DNA of 64,000 nucleotides, from the NCBI GenBank assembly GCA_009869945.1, contig WIXG01000140.1, positions 117,768 through 181,767 of the forward strand, in the 5' to 3' direction. The notes beneath the pieces are model-generated. The model had not been told where the DNA came from and did not search any database. It saw only the letters and a list, made by a program, of their open reading frames with translations. Position 1 is the first letter of the stretch, and each line of letters starts with the position of its first letter. This document shows positions 1 through 11,077 of this stretch, piece after piece. Made by a program: the position numbers and the translations under genes. Source of the stretch: Mesaphorura yosii. Lineage: Eukaryota > Arthropoda > Collembola > Poduromorpha > Tullbergiidae.

Positions 1-1363
1 AAGTAGGTCCACCACCATCTTTGTTTCACATTGCATTTGCATCATGTTCTTTTTTTATTCACAGTGAAACATTCATAATTCACCCCTTCTACGGAGGAGA
101 CCTCTCTGTAAGAAACACACTTTCTCCTCGCTTTCTTCACTTTCTCCGTCGCATTTGCATTTACATTTGTATTTGTAAGCGAGTGCTCGTACTGCATACA
201 AATGTGAATGCTACGAGTGGCGAATTAATGGCTAATGGGCCCGTAATGCGTGCTGCGTAATCGAGACGACAGACAGTAACATGAAACACGACTTCCGCGC
301 CGCGCCAGAGCTCCGAGGAGCAGAGGAGCCCCGAGGGTCTGCTGCTAGTTCCTCGTTGCCTGCTGCTCACTGCTTTACTTTGCTGTAACTGAAACAGAAG
401 CTAATTATTAATGAAAGGCAGGCGAGGCGTTGTGGGACACGACAAAGACACGATGTCGGATGTCGACACGATAAACCCATGAAATATGCACAAATGAAGA
501 GGACAAAAGTCAAACTCAAAACCCGCAGTAGCCTACGCATTTTCGCCAGTTGAATTCAGTCGGGCAGGAGCATGGCAATAGTTGGCATTGATCAAGTTCC
601 TCTTTGCTTTGCCTTACTCGTTTAATAGTTCATCGTCCTCCGATGCGTTTTTACCTACTAGACACCCGCCATTGCCGTTGCAGAAATGCAGAAATACAGA
701 ACTTTCAACTGGCAGTGTGAGGAAGTGATGCCATAAGTCTCAGTTTTGAAAACCCCATTTTTTAAGCCCAGCATTCCAGGCAGAGCAGCAGATAAAACTG
801 GATCGAGAACGTTAATTCGATCTCTCCACTGAACCCATTTTTACGCGCTCAGAAGTGGAAAAAGATGATTAAGAGTCCTCCGAGGAAAAGTGGAGAGAAA
901 TTTTATTTATAGTCGTCAATCTTCCAGCCAGCCAGCCAGCTAGGGCTTTCTCGTCCTTATTTGCCATGTCTTCTATTCATTACATTCATCCCTCCAGCAC
1001 AAAATTCTCCTCTGCCTACCCAGCCAGAGCCAGAATCTTCTTTCCTTTTACATTTCTCAGAATTCGTTACAAATCGCCAAGTAAAGCCTACGCTGGCGTG
1101 GCCTGGCTTAGCCTTTTTCGTTTCCATCGACAGGATGTTGGACTTCTGCTCTGCTCTGCCCGCTTGCGGAAGATTGAGAAATAAATCGGAGTGATACGTC
1201 AGGTGCAGCGTGGATAAATCCTAATCGAACGAATAAATCAAAGGCACTCGGCACGCACAGTGTGCATTTTCGTATGATAATCGGGCGGGTTCAAAGCCAA
1301 AGCCAATTAATGCAATGCAGATTCAATTTATTCACGGGCTCCTTTGCCTTTTTTTCCCCTTAG
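1..1363. other. Upstream non-coding stretch, probably intron of the ADAM gene
   Basis: No exon with coding character is seen on either strand; the open frames here are short and AT-rich. The first recognisable ADAM exon begins at 1364 after a pyrimidine tract and AG. That exon opens mid-protein, just before the metalloprotease core, so the signal peptide and prodomain exons must lie left of the window. This stretch is most simply part of the intervening intron. Confidence 0.6.
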
Positions 1364-4300
1364 CACAAGCATCCGCACGTCGTGTTCGAGGCGAAGGCGA
1401 TCGGGAAGCAAAGCTGTGGGAACCGCCGAGTTTTCGAGGACAACATGCCTTCTGGGATGAGTTCAATCAACGATAATGGCCGCAAACTCGAGGACAACTC
1501 GCCCAAGTATTTCGTCGAGCTCGCACTTCTCCTCGACAAGGCAATGGTACGTACGCCAATCCGAATTCGAGCTCTTTGCAATTTGTAATTTGCATTGTTC
1601 CAACTCCAACCATCTTTCTCTTCTCTCTTCTTTTCTGCCTGCCTGGAGTAGTTTGACAAGCGAAATGGGTCCACGAGACTGCAGGTCGTCCATGACGCTC
1701 TCCAAATTGTAAACATTGCAGATTTGGTAAGGAAAAGGAAAAGAAAAGTTTTAAGTGTTAATGCAACCAGACGCTTTTGTTTCGTCCCCGCTCAATCTTC
1801 ATCGCTCAATTCTCGAGCGGGCAGGCGAATAGGCGAGTATGACAAACTTGCCTGCAAAGTTTGTCAGCCTGCCTGGCTCGTGGTCGTGAATAATTTGCGT
1901 GAATGGTGAATTGAATTGTTTCTTTGCAGTACTACCGGAAACTGAGCACGGCCATTTCGGTGGTGTACGTCGAGACGTGGCTGAGCGAAAACCACTTGGA
2001 AGTGGATCCTATCGATGACCTCCGCAAGACGCTTGTGCGCCTCACCGACATTTACGGTAAGCGCCCGAATCGACGGCGGAATGATTGTAGATTGAACGAA
2101 CGAGCACGTGGCGGGAAAAGTGGATCAAAGTGATAAATTGAATTCACGGAAAATGTGATTTGATTAAGAAACTCAAACGCCAGAATCGCTTTTCGTTTTC
2201 GCCCGTTGTAATCTCTCGCTCGCGCTGAACGAGAAAGTTTGCACTTTTGCTGCTGAGCGCTGCCAATTTTTCATATTCTTACTCACGAGTTTGATGGAGC
2301 GCTGTGCCAGGCGTGACTGCTGAGGCTGCTGACGTCAGGCGTCAGGCGTCAAGCGTCGGGCGAATCGAGTTCAAGTCCTTGAATACAAATAAAAGTGCGT
2401 AGCGTTCTGTGTTCTGCGTGCGCTGTGCTCGGAGGAATCGAATCTGGCAATTGGTAAACTTTTGTTGTGCTATTCTGTGCGTAATTTGTTGTGATTCGGT
2501 TTTCTGCTCTCTGTGTTTGCAGGACCAAGAAACTTATTCACTGTCAACAAAGACTCGACGATGCTCCTGAGCGGTATCGCTTTCTCCGAGTCCGGAATGA
2601 GCGTTCCCACGAGCATCTGCACCTCCAAAGCCATGGGCGTCGTCCACGACGTCACGAGTAAGTCCGTTTCCGCCTTAAATCTATTTATACACACACGGCT
2701 TAAAACTAATTACCAGCACAGCAATTACTCATTCATTCGATTTCAAGCTTTCAAGTTGAACTGATAAAATGAAATTAAACTTACGTTCGCTCGATTTCCC
2801 CTGCCTGCCAGGAGTTTAATTTGCAAACACAACTTTAACGGCCGACTGAAAATAAAATTTAGACAGAAAATCAAATTTATTGTTTGAGTCGGAAAAGAAA
2901 CTCAACCGACCAACTCCCACGTTTCCCACAAACTCGACATTCACGATTTTATTTGCCTGTGCGCTGAATCCAATCTTCCTGACTCGACTTTACTCGACGA
3001 CTTGCTTGCTTCTGTCCTAATCCAAAATTGGTTGTTATTTAAATGCGAACAGCGAAATTCGAAATGCGAAAACCACAAAGCGGCATAGCGGGAAAGTGTT
3101 TACTATTCTGAATTCTATTTTTATACGTGTTTCAGTTTACCAGCCGCACATCACCGGTGTGGCGCTAGCGCACATGATTGGCCACAACCTGAACATGGCT
3201 CACGACGTTGAAAGTGAGTTCTGGACAGCTCAGGGCGAGCAAACAATTTGGACAATTTCAATTGTTTCTTTTTAATTTCGCCATTTCGCATTTCGCAGAT
3301 GACCAGTGTCACTGTCCGTCGTGGTACGGGTGCATCATGAACGAGAGCATCGTCGGCCAGGGTGGAATCCAGCCGTACATGTTCTCCGACTGCTCTCGGC
3401 GCGCCTACTTCAGCTCGATGAACAGCGGCCACGCCATGTGTCTGATTAATCGCCCCAACCTCGTCACTTCGGTAAGCAACGCAAAGTCGTCTAGTCGCCT
3501 TTTATTACGTGCCGTGCGAGCGCGCTTGTCAAATCACAATCACACGTGAGCGTGTGGCGTACGAGAAATGATTGCAAGAGAAAGCAAATCTCGGGAGAGG
3601 AGAAAACAGTAAGAAAGTAATCTGAACCTGCCCTGCCAAAGCCAAGCTAGAAGAAGGAGCAGAGACGGTCGGGTCGGGCAATAATCCTGTCGAATAAACA
3701 CACATAAAAATACCACAGAAGTGACTGTGAAACAAGAACAAAGAAACTCCGAAGCACCGCCGACTCCGCCGAAGTCGCAGCACTTGAAGAAAGCTCTGCG
3801 GAAATTTGATTGAGATTTTATAAAGATTAATGCCCTTTCACGCTCCTCACGCGCCTCATCTCACTTTCTCTCGACTTCCGTATCGATTTCTGGCTCGTTC
3901 ATCATAATTGAATTGTTTTACATTCGCATTCCGCTTGCATTGCGGAGAAAAGGCAAAGCCGAAGCCAAAACGGAAGCCGAAGCTGTCACCACAAAACAAA
4001 ACACTGAAATGCAAGAACGATTTCGTTGATGTTATCGGATTTCATTTCAGCCGATTTACAAAACATGCGGGAACGGAGTCGTCGAAACGGGAGAGGAGTG
4101 CGACTGCGGCTCAGCGGAGGAGTGCGAGAAGGATCCGTGCTGCGAACGAGTCTCCTGCCGCCTGAAGAGCACCGCGCACTGCTCACTCAGCTCCCCGTGC
4201 TGCGAAAACTGCAAGGTACGCCCATTCATACGAATATGACAATGAGGAGATTATGACTCGTCGTTATCGGATCGTGACGATTCCAATAACAATATCTCTG

Positions 4301-7300
4301 ATTTTTTACGACAATGATCTCAAAAGCCATTCTCTTTTTCGCAGTTCAAAACGGAGATGCAAGTCTGTCGGGCGGCCGTCAGCGAGTGCGACATTGCCGA
4401 ATTCTGCACAGGGTGAGTTAAGCCGAGAACTTGCGAAACGCAAACCGTTTACGCATGCCATGAAAATAAATTTGGTCGTGATAACTGATAACTCAATTTG
4501 CAGTCAAAGTGGCGAGTGTCCGCTGAACACGTACAAAAAGAACGGTGCGTCCTGCGCCGACGGCCGGGGCTACTGCTATAACGGCATTTGCCCAACGCCC
4601 AACCAGCAGTGCAGAAATATTTGGGACTGGAAAGGTAAACAATCCAAATTGACATAAGCACTTCCCCATTTGTGGCCTCGGCTTCATTTTTTGGAAATTC
4701 TGAATTGCTTGTTGCGTTGCAGGCGTCATTGCGAACCGCGAGTGTTTTGAGCACCTGAACGAGGGTGGTCACTACAACGGCCACTGCGGACGCGACCACT
4801 ACGGCAAGTACAAAAAGTGCTCGACGGCCGACGTCATGTGTGGGACGCTGCACTGCCAGAGCGGGGCGGAAAACCCGACGCTCGCGAGCCGCCTGCAGAA
4901 CAACACGTACACGCGTATCATCCTCAAACTCCAGGGCAAAGACCACGAGTGCAAAAGCCTCTCCGGACCAATTCAGGACAAGAGTCTCGATCTCGTCGAA
5001 CTCGTTCGTGACGGGACAAAGTGCGCTGACAACATGGTGTGCATGAATCAAACGTGCATGAGCATATCGACGTTGTACTTCGACCCACAGAAGTGTCCGT
5101 CGAACCACGCCGGGTTGGAATGCTCCGGCCACGGCGACTGTTCGAACGTGAACCAGTGCCACTGCCAGGGGGGCTGGGAAGGCGTCGACTGTTCGAGGCA
5201 GACTGAAATCCTGCCCATCGAACCGACACCTCCGACCTCCGCCCCAGAGCCACAACCCCCAGCGGTCAACGCGACGAATCCGCTCTTATCTCAGCCCGGG
5301 AAGGAAACTCGGAAGCAGCCTGAAGACAACGGCTCCAACACGATCGTCCTGGTCTTCGGAATGGTCTCGACCGTCGGCGGAGTCTTCATCGTCTTCGCCA
5401 TGATGGCGCTCTGCTATCGAAGATCCACGGTCCCCAAGTTTGAGTCTTCAAACTACCCGCAGTTCAATCCAAAGACATTCAAACTGCCGCAGCCAAACGA
5501 GCAGATTCAGCCGATGCAGCCGCCCCCGCTCCTCCGCCATGAGAATATCGACAACAGAATTCTCAGTTTCACACAGCTGCCTGCTTACAGGTGAGATCAT
5601 TTATTCAGACAGAATAAATGTACTGTTTGACAATTGAGGAATTTAATATCTCAAATGATATTCGCATGTCGAGAATGTCAGTCATTCGTATTGGTTTTAT
5701 CGGTACTTGTTTTAGGGATCAACACAGAGAGTTGGGAATGACAGGATCGATGAAGAACATTGGCGGTGGGAGTCAGCCTCCGCCGGACGACGAGATGGGC
5801 GACGAGACGTCCGCGTTCTTAGGTATGGGCGGGCTCCGATTCCCCGAGAGAGGAATATTGAAAAAGTTCACTGAGGAAGATGGTTCTCAATCAGATAACA
5901 ACGAGGGGCTCCACGAGGTCGAGCGGACACTCAAGTCCCTCAACGGCTACCACGAAGACATCCTCGCCGCCCTCCGAGTCGCTGCTGCTCAACGCGGAAT
6001 CGGCGGAGACATCTCCTCCCCACCGCCACAACACAGTAAGACACCCAACATGCGAGGGCGGAAATCACTTGAGGCACAGTCTAACTGATTGAGTAACTAT
6101 TTGCAGATTTGTTCGAAGGAATGACGAGGCTTTCGGACGGGTACCCTGACTACCCTGACTACGGCTCCGAATTCCCTCTCCTACGAAGTTCGACAGACAG
6201 GATTCCTCAGAACGACGAAGAGAGCAACGACGACACTGGCGGGCCAATCAGGTAAGCATTTAAATTAAACCGACACTACGCGCAATGACTTTAAGTACTA
6301 CTGAATTAATTCATTCCGTCTTTGGCATTCAGAATTCGCAATCTGGAAGACTTGTTGAGGCAGTTAGAGCATCACTCCGGCGGTGGTCGTCACATCAGTC
6401 CGTGTGGGTCTGAAGAGCTGCGAATGTCGGAGACGGAGGCCGACCGACACTACCGCCTTCACTCCGCCGACTTGGGGTAAGTATGAACACAATCATTGGC
6501 CAGTAGCCAGTTATATTTATCTGATCTTAAACCTGATGACATGATAACTGATGATTTTTTGCGTAGGAGTCGACGGAGACTGAATATGTGACAAAACGCA
6601 TACCGCTTCATGTCAGCGCCCCCAACTCCAGGCCCACATTCTCATCACAGGTGAGCGAAACTCTTTTGTAGCCTTACGTAGCGATTTTGAAAATTAACTG
6701 ATGGATTCACTTTTGGTGTTGTTAGCGATGACGATGACTTTGGCATGGGGCGGTATCGCGGACCTCGTGTGAGGCTCGCCTCCCAGACTCTTGAGCGTTC
6801 TCCGCTCTCGGACTACGGACACTTCACTGCCACCGCGGCCGACACGCCACCAGACGAGGAACTCGCCAGGTGAGGCTCACTTTTCTATCTGAACTTCGAC
6901 AAACATACGACTACTTAAAGTTGCATTCTCTGTCAAGTTTTGCACAAGGCCTTCAATCTCGGCTTAGTTTTGTATTTAAATTGGAATGATCAGAAAATGA
7001 AACGACGCAGGCCCCACGCATTTGATTACCATTTGTTCACTGCTTCGAGTCCACTTCAAAAATCCGCAGTTTGCACTCAATTGCTTCGACCTCACATTTC
7101 TTTGGCTCTAATTTTAGTTGCGTCGATGATGCATCTCCTTATTGCCCCTGTCATTTATGGTAAACAGCCACTTGATTTCCGGTGTAAATGTCTGTTGGTC
7201 TCAGCCCTAGTTTGTCCGCTTGTATTCTAGCGTAATTGCTAATTGTAGACACTTTAAATCGCTTTTCTCCCGATCTCAGATTGATATGGCGGTCATCTTC

Positions 7301-7685
7301 CTCGGACCTTTTTCTAAAAACAAACACAAATCTCGGTCGGTCGATGTTAGCGAGAGTCGTAGCTGTTGATAGACAAGCCAGTCAGAAGAGTATTTAGAAG
7401 AGTGTTAATAAGTAGTCGTCACACTTTTTAGTCTTTGATCTCCAATTTAATTGTTAATGTGCTTCTTTTACTTAACACAGCAATCAACCAAACCTTCTCA
7501 ACATTTCTTCAAGTGACGAAGACGATCAAGACGACGATCTGCCCCCGACGACGAGACCCCAAATTCCCCACCACACCCTCGTGCCGAGAAACATCCACTT
7601 CAAGAACATTTACAACCCTTCGGAGTCCGGCTCCGAGTCGTCCCCCGTACACGCCAACAACAATTTGGACCCTTCAACCTTCTGA
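1364..7685 (+). CDS. ADAM11/22/23-type transmembrane adhesion protein, predicted non-catalytic (5' partial)
   Basis: Fifteen exons join in frame to 986 codons: 1364-1546, 1652-1726, 1930-2056, 2523-2657, 3136-3213, 3299-3471, 4051-4215, 4345-4412, 4504-4634, 4723-5590, 5716-6035, 6107-6251, 6333-6476, 6726-6869, 7481-7685; stop TGA 7683-7685. In order they encode a reprolysin-like domain (KYFVELALLLDKAM onward), a disintegrin domain with the CDCG start and CDIAEFCTG loop, a Cys-rich region, an EGF-like module (CSGHGDCSNVNQCHC), one membrane helix near 5340-5410 and a long acidic cytoplasmic tail. The zinc motif reads HMIGHNLNMAHD, so the catalytic Glu of HExxH is Met, while the WYGCIM Met-turn remains. 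The Cys-rich section (ECFEHLNEGG, MCGTLHC, KLQGKDHECKSL) is closest to ADAM11/22/23, whose vertebrate members are non-proteolytic receptors (ADAM22 binds LGI proteins). Signal peptide and prodomain lie outside the window. The subfamily call is from recall of family motifs, not a search. Confidence 0.93.
6567..6650 (+). other. 84-nt candidate alternative exon in the ADAM tail, with in-frame stop
   Basis: This stretch is flanked by a good acceptor (T-run, then GCGTAG) and a strong donor (CAG|GTGAGC). Skipping it joins 6476 to 6726 in frame. Including it keeps the phase (84 = 28 codons) but meets TGA at 6589-6591, giving a tail ending SRRRLNM. It is therefore either an alternative C-terminal exon or a poison exon. 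In a different frame the 84 bases are fully open (STETEYVTKRIPLH), but neither neighbouring splice junction supports that frame. Confidence 0.45.
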
Positions 7686-10600
7686 ACTACCCAAAAGCAC
7701 CAGTAACTAATCATTAATCATATGCATGGTTTAGAAATTGTTTTGTGATACGAGTACGAAGTACGTTTCAACTGAATCCAATATTCTACTGCCATTAATT
7801 AACTCTGGTAGCAGGTTTATCAATTAATTTGCGGATGTCCAGTGGAGGCACTGGAATTATAGTCTTATCAAATTAGCACGTAATTCTCAAATTCTTGTAG
7901 CAATTAGCAAGGGAATTAGAAACGGGCGTTGATAGAATTTATTCTCTCGAAGCATTTTGTAATTTGTACGAAGACGAAAAACTTCATTTGCATGCATCAG
8001 GAAATTCGGCGCTGCGCCGATACGAAAGACTAGCGTAAGATTTTTATAAAACTTTTGTAGTTCGCAGTATTAACTGACGTAATGATTAAATGGAATAAGA
8101 TAAGACATGCACGCGCCCTGATTATGATTAAGTTAACAGAAGTCCATCGTGTAATGCTCGCACTCGCTAATTTGCTGCAATCTGAATTTCTGAAGCTCTT
8201 TGCTGCCAACGCCTTGACCTGACTTTTCTATTCAGTTGAGATTTGTGAAGAACCACGAAATTACTACTAAAATTACAATATTACAATTTGCAGGTTGTGT
8301 TTGTGTTCCACTTTTGTCTTTTGTGTCTGTCGCCGTAATTACGAAACTGAAACCGCACTGATAACAATACAAAGAAGAGTTCACCGTGACGAATCTGAGT
8401 TGCGTTTTGTGCTTCTTTGTCAGTTTTCAGTTGAGGGCCCAAATTAGCACTTTCGTGAGTTGTCAACCAGTTGATCTAAGCTTAGGAATTTGTAGTGCGT
8501 CGAAAACTTGTGTGTGTGCAGAATCGTGTAAATATTTCTAATGAATCAATTTCTTCATTGTGATATTACTCATTAGCAAGATCAGAAACCAAGCGCGAGT
8601 AAGACAAACGTGGCTAGTGATAACTCATATTCAATACCCACAATAAAACGTCAAACGTGTTTTGATTACAAAATATTTTGTTCTCATTCTTGTGTTGTTG
8701 GTTTTGAAGAATTGTCGAAATAAACCTGTAAAGTGGCACTCTCGATTGTGCTTTTGTGTTCATCCAGCATCTGAGAATTTTAGAATCGATGGCCGCAATG
8801 AAATGCGGAAGCCAAAGTCCGCTTCCGACATCGGGCGATTCGCGATTGCTATTTTGTGCGCCATCATCATGAATTTTAGTGCTTCCATTATCTTTCTGCG
8901 TCATTAAACACGCCTCTTCTCGTCATTAGACTGGAACCCGGTTCGGTCTAAGAAGAATTGGTACTTGCACTAGCAGAATTAAATTGCTAATCCATACGTA
9001 AGATGTAGGAAGCTGCGTACAGACGTCGATATTGACTCTTAATCATTGTCTGGCTTCTTATGGTGCGTGCGTACGCCTTGGGGTTTAAATTACAATGAAG
9101 CGATTAAGCGATTTGTATCTTGTTCGTTGATGTCGAAGGCGAAGAGACGGCGATCTTCTGTGTCTTTGCGAAGAAGGGAGAAACTTCTGCTTGGACGACA
9201 ACTTGGCGGCGTTGATTGACGTGCCGATAATTGAGATGTGACTGTAACTCGTGTCATTTGTAAACAGAGCCATAAACGTCAATTTTCAGGTTGAGCGAAG
9301 GTGGGTCACCGGCGCATTTAATTGACTTGGCAGTTGACACGGCCAGTGCGACGGCGATACTGAATGTCAAGATCTTTGATCTTCGATCTTCGTGTCCCCA
9401 CACACTGAGCACTTGAAAACGCAGACACAGCCACGCCACGCAGTGAAACGAGAAACGAGTTATCACAACAATGCAATTGCAATAAATCGTAATTACTGTC
9501 GTAGTCGTACGAAAGTGCTTTATTTGTTTTGTGAAGATTAAGAACAGACGGAGATCAGGTCGAAGGAGAAACTAGAAATTGAAAGTGTTGTGCTGTGGCT
9601 TATCTGAATCGCTTACAAAAGATTGCAGAATTGGTGACAAAAGAGTCTCACTTTCGTTTTAATTGTCATCATCGGCAATGGCAATGGCAATGGCTCGAGC
9701 CGGTAATTAGCATCATAAATTAAGCAAAGTGCGAGTGGGCTCAGGAACAGGCTGCCGTTTGATTCAACGCGAATCTTTTCTCTTTACAGCTGCTCTTGTG
9801 CTTGCATTGCGTTTTAATCCAAAAAGTTCAAGCGCGTGATTTCAATTGCACTTCATCGTCAAGATTTTCAAGATGCAATGCAGTCTGTTGTAGAAAGTGA
9901 TCTCTCACGTTGTCGCCGCGCGCGGCCGCGTTTCGCAGCTCGTTTGTGGATTTTGCAGATTGCAGATTGTTCACAAGCGCATCTCTTTGTTGGCTCCTCG
10001 TGTTTCAAAGTTTCAATTCATCGGGATCAGCCAGCGTGACGAAACTCGACCAGACAATTGCAATTGCACCTTTGCTGTGTGAATTGCGAATCGCACATCG
10101 CAAATGTGCATGAAGAATCGTCTTCCAAGGCTAACAAAAAGCAGCAAAGCAGACAGCATCTTCTTCAATGTTCAGTCATTCTTATTCGTTATTTTCTTCG
10201 CTGGCTGCAAGATCGCCTTGTCAGTGAATTAAAGAAGGAATTAATTTTAAATCTGTTTAATTAACAAATTCCAGCAATAGCAAATAAATTGAGGCTCGGA
10301 GAACAATAGAACATATTTTACATTTTACTTATATTTTTACGTTTGATGATGATTCCTCTGCGCTTTACACTTAGAAAATAACTCAACGGAACGGATTTTG
10401 GCATTTGCACCTACTTTAGCATTTATTCTTCACAAAAAATGAAAGAGAAGGTCACAGCTGACCTGTTTCCCGACATCACTTCCTTTCGTCCACTTTTACA
10501 ACAATGCAAGCAACAAGCGTCCGAAGCCTGCCTGGTCGGCGCTACTTTGCATCGCGTAATCCATTTCTTAAATTGTCCGCAGTGCAAACTGCAAACGGCG

Positions 10601-11077
10601 TGCTTCTTATTTTTGTGGTTGACTCGATTCTCAATGCTGCTACCGAATCCAAAATGGTTCAACAGTTCTGAATTAAAAATGTACCTGAAATATTTTAGGC
10701 AAAATGTCTTAAGTCTGTGCACGAATGCGAACTGTATTGTTTGCTTTGATTGTTGAGGCTTGCTGAGATTTGCAATTTGCAGACTTGCTTTCATTTGCTC
10801 GCGTGCGTGAGACCAAATTCATGCCTTTTTTGCGATCGTGTAGGCACAACAGAGCGAGACGCAAGACGCGAGTAGCCCAAATAGTCCAAATTAAAAGCAA
10901 CGCTCATGTGATTTCGCACATTTCGCGTATTCCCTCAGTTTGAGTTAGTTTCTGGTTTACGAGTGCGACGATCGACCGACTGAGCCAGTCTCGATCAGCA
11001 GCAGAGTGTCGACGTGTCGCGTGTCGTGAATCGTGTCGCCTTCCTTAAATCAAAACCATAAATCCAAGCCTGAGTAA
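7686..11077. other. 3' UTR of the ADAM gene and intergenic DNA
   Basis: No coding exon or RNA gene is recognised. AATAAA at 8642-8647 is the first plausible polyadenylation signal, which would give a 3' UTR of about 1 kb. The remainder is AT-rich with scattered short GCAATT and TTTGCA words. The 5' UTR and promoter of the cytochrome b561 gene presumably lie in its last few hundred bases. Confidence 0.5.
8642..8647 (+). terminator. Candidate polyadenylation signal, ADAM gene
   Basis: AATAAA lies 957 bases after the ADAM stop codon. A second copy follows near 8720. Neither has been tied to a transcript end. Confidence 0.35.

Noticed and set aside
4449-5255. 268-codon open frame on the minus strand
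   Set aside because: It lies over the large ADAM disintegrin/Cys-rich exons, whose plus-strand frame carries the conserved Cys pattern; the minus frame is a shadow of GC-rich codons.
6567-6650. Treating the open frame STETEYVTKRIPLH as a constitutive ADAM exon
   Set aside because: It matches neither the exit phase of the exon ending 6476 nor the entry phase of the exon at 6726, while direct joining of those two is in frame.
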